A stretch of 64,000 nucleotides of DNA. Origin: Deroplatys truncata (taxonomy: Eukaryota; Arthropoda; Insecta; Mantodea; Mantidae). How positions within the stretch are numbered: position 1 is the stretch's first letter; every line of letters starts with the position of its first letter. The notes beneath the pieces were generated by a model. The model was not told the DNA's origin and did not search any database. It was given only the letters and a program-made list of their open reading frames with translations. Positions 36,801-42,800 of the stretch are shown here, piece by piece. The DNA lies in contig CM060979.1 of the NCBI GenBank assembly GCA_030765065.1, forward strand, positions 13,235,001 to 13,299,000. The letters run 5' to 3'. The translations under genes were made by a program, and so were the position numbers.

Positions 36801-39800
36801 TTTTGGAAACATGTTCATGGGTATGTGAACAGTATAACTCAAAAATGAAAAGTCGGTTAAATACCAAACATCTTCTAAAGGATACAACACGAAGATTTTC
36901 AAGAAAATCCCCCCATTCCCAACTACCCTTTATATGGAACTTTTTTGAAAAATTTGATTTTCTAAAAAATTGCTAACAATTTTGATTAAAATACCATATA
37001 TGAAAGATATTTACATGACAAATAAAGTATACATCTTGAATTTTCTAGGAATAGTGTAGGAAGTCCTCTTCATTCGGAAGGAATTTTGTATAATCTTGCA
37101 TAAGTGGTAAATGTTAAGTAACTGATGAAAACATACCACGTAAAAAATGTAGATCTCTTTAAAAAACGGAATTTATTTAAAATAAGCTTTTCTGTAGCAT
37201 AAGCCATTCCTGAGATATCTGTTATTAAAGTTTTAATTGTTCAATACTTATTTCCCATCGATTTTAAGTTGTTTCTTGCAATTGCATGGAAACAGTAGGA
37301 TTCACTTGCTGTTCTCTTTGTATCTATAATGAAATGCATAATGTAGCTATTTTTGCAAAGGTTGTGAATGTAACAAAGATTTTGTTTTCCCCTGCAAACC
37401 CCACTTTTGTTAATAAAATCAAAACTTTACACATTCATGACAGCTCTTGCTTCCATTACTACTATAATCAGCATTGTTTTCAACAGCTCTTTATAAAAAC
37501 CTAACACCATGCCTAAATTTAACCCTTCACAATTCCAATCTCATCTCACTTTACTTTCTCTACTGCTTGCCTATAAAAATTGGATATGGAGATTTTATTG
37601 GAAATACACATTTTGAGGTTCCCTGAGTCCATAAAAATGCATTTTTAGAAAAAAACTGATAGTTGTGTGTGGTCTGTGAGCAGCACAATTCAAAAACAAA
37701 ATTTTGGATACATACCAAACTTGGTATTTAACTTCAGCATCTTCCAAGGATGTGACACAAAGATTTTCAAGAAAGTAAGCTCCCCCCAATCTTGCATGGA
37801 AAAAGTTTTGTTATTTTTGATTTGCCCAAAATGACTAATGATTCTGACTTTTTTTATTGGACCCCAAGTATAACTTGTTCACAATTTTCTAAAATGATTC
37901 CCATTTTTTGATTTTTCATGCAGCCTTTCTATGGCATATTGCATGTCATCAAAATTTCAAGGCAAGTTTCAGCATGAAGGGTTTGATACTTTCCTTATCA
38001 GCAACAATTCAGCCAATTTTCATTGCTTTTACCTTCAAAAGTCTTTATTCTCAATAGTTACAGATAGGACATGCCCCAAATATTTAAATGAGTATAGTGG
38101 TACAGTGATCACAAGGGTGGATGTAGTTCAGTTGCAAATAAATAAGTCTTCCTTATAAATCTAGATCTAGGTTTTACAAATGGAAAATCTGATGTTACAT
38201 AAACTTTACCACCCACTATCCTTTAGTTTTATTATACAGTGTCCACAAACTAATCATATCTGAAAAATAGAATTCGGCAAGTAAAAATAACAATCTCAAA
38301 AATCGATACACAAAAGATCACTATTCGAAAAGCCTAAGGGTAAAATATGAAGTTCCACAAGGGTCTGTTCTAGGACCTCTCTTATTTATCATACACATAA
38401 ATGACATACCCAATCCAACAAGTAGTAGAATCATGATGTATGCAGATGATATGACCATCATAAATACAGGAAATACCACCGAGAACTTGGAAAACACAAC
38501 AATTCAAAATCCCAAACAAATTATCCAGCATCTTAAATTAAACAGCCTATATATAAACATGAACAAAACGAACTATATATGCTTACAAACCATACAAAAC
38601 AGAAACAGTGCCAGTACTAAAATTATCATTGAAAACAAGGAAGTTAAAAAAGTAGATTCAACAATTTTTTCGGGGTTTTAATAGACAAACATCTGAAATG
38701 GGACAAACACATAGACGAATTATGCTGCAAAATATGTTCTGCATTATTCATAATGAAGAGAATGGCAAATTTAAAGAATATAGAAGTCCAAAAGATAATT
38801 TACTATGGTAAAATCTACCTTCACATAATCCTATGGAATAACAGTGTGGGGACGTAGCATAAAAAGAAATACCGAGAGAATATTTAAGTTACAAAAAAGC
38901 GCAATATGACTCATTTTAGGCTTAAAATACAGTGTCATATAAAGAAGGCTTTAAAACATTAAATATGCTCAAGAAATAAATAAACAGATTCATGACCACA
39001 ATACAAGAGGAATAAATAATTACTATATACAGGCACATGCATTAGAAATCTACTATATGAAACCTACAGCAAACTCTACAATGAGCTACCAGATTATATA
39101 AAAGAAATAAATTTGTTTAAAGGGGAACTATAAGGTTTTTGCATAAATTCAAGTTCCTATCACTTGACAAATATCTAACTATGAGGACCATCCAGAAAGT
39201 AAGGTTACAACATTTATGTAGGATCGAAAAATGCTTGTATTTAATTAAAATTCACAGGATACTTCACAAATATATTCAACTGTTTTTCAACGTAATTGCC
39301 ATTGAGATCGATACATTTCTGTAGTCAGGGCACCAGCTTTTGTATGCCAGTGTCATAGACCTCTGCCTCTTTCAGCCACTTCTTCAGAACTTCCTCGACC
39401 TTCTGATCATTGGAAAAACATTTCCCACCTAAAAACTCCTTTAGTTTGGTAAAAAGGTGGTAGTCTGAAGGCACCAAGTCGGGTGAATAATGGGGTGGGT
39501 GAGAATATCCCATTCAAACAGCAGCTCCTGTGGTGTAGGGTTTTGTGTTATGATGCAGGAGGCTGACTCCCTGGGTCAACATTCCCCTTCTGCAGCTCTG
39601 AATGCTCTTTGGAGTATTTTTTTTAAGGGTTGAAGAAGGTGTTTTGTTACGTATGAGTGTTACGTAAAATTATTTTAGCTTCTTGTTTGGGAAGCCAATT
39701 TTGAAGTAGTATTGTTCTTGGAGTTTACAACACGCTTTGTGCGTTGGTTTGAATTTGTTGATTACGTAATAGTTACTGTTGTTACGCAATATGCTGCTAC

Positions 39801-42800
39801 GTATGAGAAGCTGATTTAAAGATGTGTTTTTGTTGTTACACTCCAAGTTTTACACTATAATATTTAACTTTGTTATTAAAACTGCTTCTATATATTATTT
39901 ATGTTTGAATTTGCCTTGGCTGCATCAGTAATGTTTGTAGAGTCATGTATTTCTTAGGCAGGGCATGGTGCAACAAGAATGTACACTTACACAGATTTTT
40001 AAGTTTTTAAAACTCACTTCTTTTATTTATACTTTGCACAATTTAATAAAGCACTACACTTTTTAAGAGCTGTAAGATTCTTTAATACTTTCACTTAGCA
40101 CGTATACATATTTTACGATTCACACGTAATATTTCTGTAGAGAACACATCTTCCATCTGGTCACTACCAAGGTTTGCCAGCAACTGAAGATTATTTCAAT
40201 CATTAAACCTGTAAGCTTCAGTATTTCAAGTCTCTGATTGGCTAATTCTAGTCCAATAGGATATCTGCATTTTACTTAAACTTTTTCCTTGCTATTGATT
40301 GGCTAATTTTAAACTGTCACAGAAATTACATTATCGTAGCTTTAATCATGACTAGTGACTTTCAAACTCTCAAACTCATTATTGCCACAAGGTTACCTCA
40401 TTGTTAGCAACCTAAAACTTATTATTCTCACAGCTCTTGCATTATTAAAGTAGGTAATGTATTCACATAACATTATAAAACATGTTTACAATAAAAATAA
40501 GCATATGCAATGACTGTTACATACATTTTAAATAATTATTACATACATATTGTTACAAGGTGGGTTGTTATTGAATTTACTTATTATAAAATACAATTAA
40601 AATTATTCAGGTATTAAAATACTGCCCCAGGGTATTGCAGTAAGCCTCTGCACTAATGGTAGTCCCTTTAGGCATATTATCCACCAAAAGGACCCCCTTA
40701 CGGTCCAAAAAACAGAGGATACCATGACTTTTCTGGCTGAAGGGATCGTCTTGAACTTTTTGGCAGCTGGGGAAGATGAATGACACCACTGAAGTGATTG
40801 TCTTGTCATCACATCACTACCATAAACTTCCACGAGCTTCTGATGGATATTCACAGCGGTATTATTCTGCAAAGTCAAAAATGGATGACTGCACAGACGG
40901 GAGGTGGCAGGAGCATGCGACGACCTCTCCATCGAAAGAATTTACTGTGACTGAACAAAATGGCCAACAAACATGCGGGACCAAAAAAACTGACCATTAG
41001 ATCCACCATACATGCCAGGTGCACCAACTTCGAAACAAAACTTTTCCCCGGCATCCAGTGCCCTTGTAACCTTACTTTCTGGATGGCCCTCATAATAATA
41101 ACCATAATAGAAATGTATGTAATTTCAAAATGTGAATACTACTATGTAAATTCTAATAATTATGTAGTTGATGTAAACGGACATATCCAACAAACATGTG
41201 TGTGTTACTAAAGGATGAAAAATAAATACAAATACAAATTTCTGCAAAATCTTCTTCTATTTTCTTCAAGTTAATTGAGATAATCATTTACAGAAATAGC
41301 TGCATTACACATTTCGTTATGGATACAAAGAGAATAGCGGTTGTCAAATGTTTAAGAACTGGACGCTATACGCTGGCCTTAAAATTCAATACTATTTCCA
41401 TGACAAACAACTGAATAACACTACACTTTTAAAAAAATGATGAAGTATTGAAAGATTCAAACCAGATATCTCAGAAATGGCTGATGCCACAAAAAAGTGA
41501 TTTGAAATAGTGTTTCAAAAACGATTTTTTGTGTAGGAAATTTTTATCTGTCTCTCATGGCTTACCCGTTATACAAAATTCCTTCCAAATGAAGTAAACT
41601 TCACCAGCTATTCAAGATAAAGATCTTATTTGTCATGTAAATGCTAGTTTGGGATGAGGGCTTTTCTTGAAAATCTTTGTGTTGCATCATTTGAATATAA
41701 AGTTTGGTATTTACCAAACATTTTGTTTTCAAGTTATGCTTTTCATGCATGGATGCACACAGACCATTTTCTAAAATTATTTTGACATTGAATATTTGGG
41801 TGGAATGCAATACTTCCTCCACATGCTGGAGAAAGTAAAAATGCTGACACTGTTTTCACAGCAGATGCAGTGTGTTGCTTCTCTGGAAACTTCATAGTAC
41901 CTATTTCTTTGATTTTTTAGAAACATTAAGGATAGGAAAAAACACATTCAGATTTTGACTCAGCAGGCAAAATATAATAACACAATGTAGCATTTTTTTT
42001 TAAATGCACACTCTAATTTAATTTCAACTCATTACGGCAATAACAGAGAAATTAATAACTTTATAATGCTGTACTATTAATGTTTTATTGAATAAACATT
42101 TTCAGGTTATACAAAATATTTTGCCAAGCTGAAATTCAATCTTGAAAAATACCATATTAGGACAAATTTATTATCTTTTCAATTTTAACATCTACATTTA
42201 ATGAAACATTTCATAAGTATTGCCTTTCCTGTTTAATCTAACAGTGATATACAAATTATGAAGCAAAATGTGAAAAAACACGGTAATGAATAAGCAGGAC
42301 ATAATACAATAAAGTTCTTGGAAAACTAATTGCCTTTTCAAATTGATTAGCCAATTGTTACTCAAGACACTTATATATAAAAAGAGTTTCTGTCACAGCA
42401 GTGCTGCGGTGTGGTTAACTGTCCACTTGAATGGTGCCTCAGACATGCCACGAAAAAAGTTGCCACAAACTAAGTAAAAAATTTATATCTACCTTTTTGA
42501 TGATTATTTCTGTATTTACCTGATGTTCTAAATATAACAGATATCTTAATCTAGAAAGAAACCACACACTGTAGCATCATCACATACACCAATCCTTAAA
42601 ACTTTTTGATTCTAACACATTGAAGTAAACCTGCAATTTCTTATAGTAATAGAATACTAGAGAGTTGTTTCGTATAATGCTATATGAATAGTACATTCTA
42701 AATCCTAGAATTTTCTGACAGATCTCTTAACCAAAATAAAGTAGAATCTGACACACTTGTTCTAATACTGACATACATTTTCAATAATTATGTATTAATA

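Larger units (their letters stand above)
38230..41235 (+). pseudogene. LINE with nested mariner and LTR
   Basis: Plus-strand RT remnants: VPQGSVLGPLLFIIHINDIP (38352-38411), MMYADDMTII with the YADD active site (38433 on), then LKWDKHIDELCCKI and a thumb region, and KLYNELPDYIKEI-like C-terminal sequence. The frame is broken from about 38680. The 3' UTR resumes after the nested mariner and ends in AATAAATACAAATACAAATT near 41240. Without the nest (39182-41094) the LINE piece is about 1.1 kb. Jockey/CR1-like. Confidence 0.7.
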
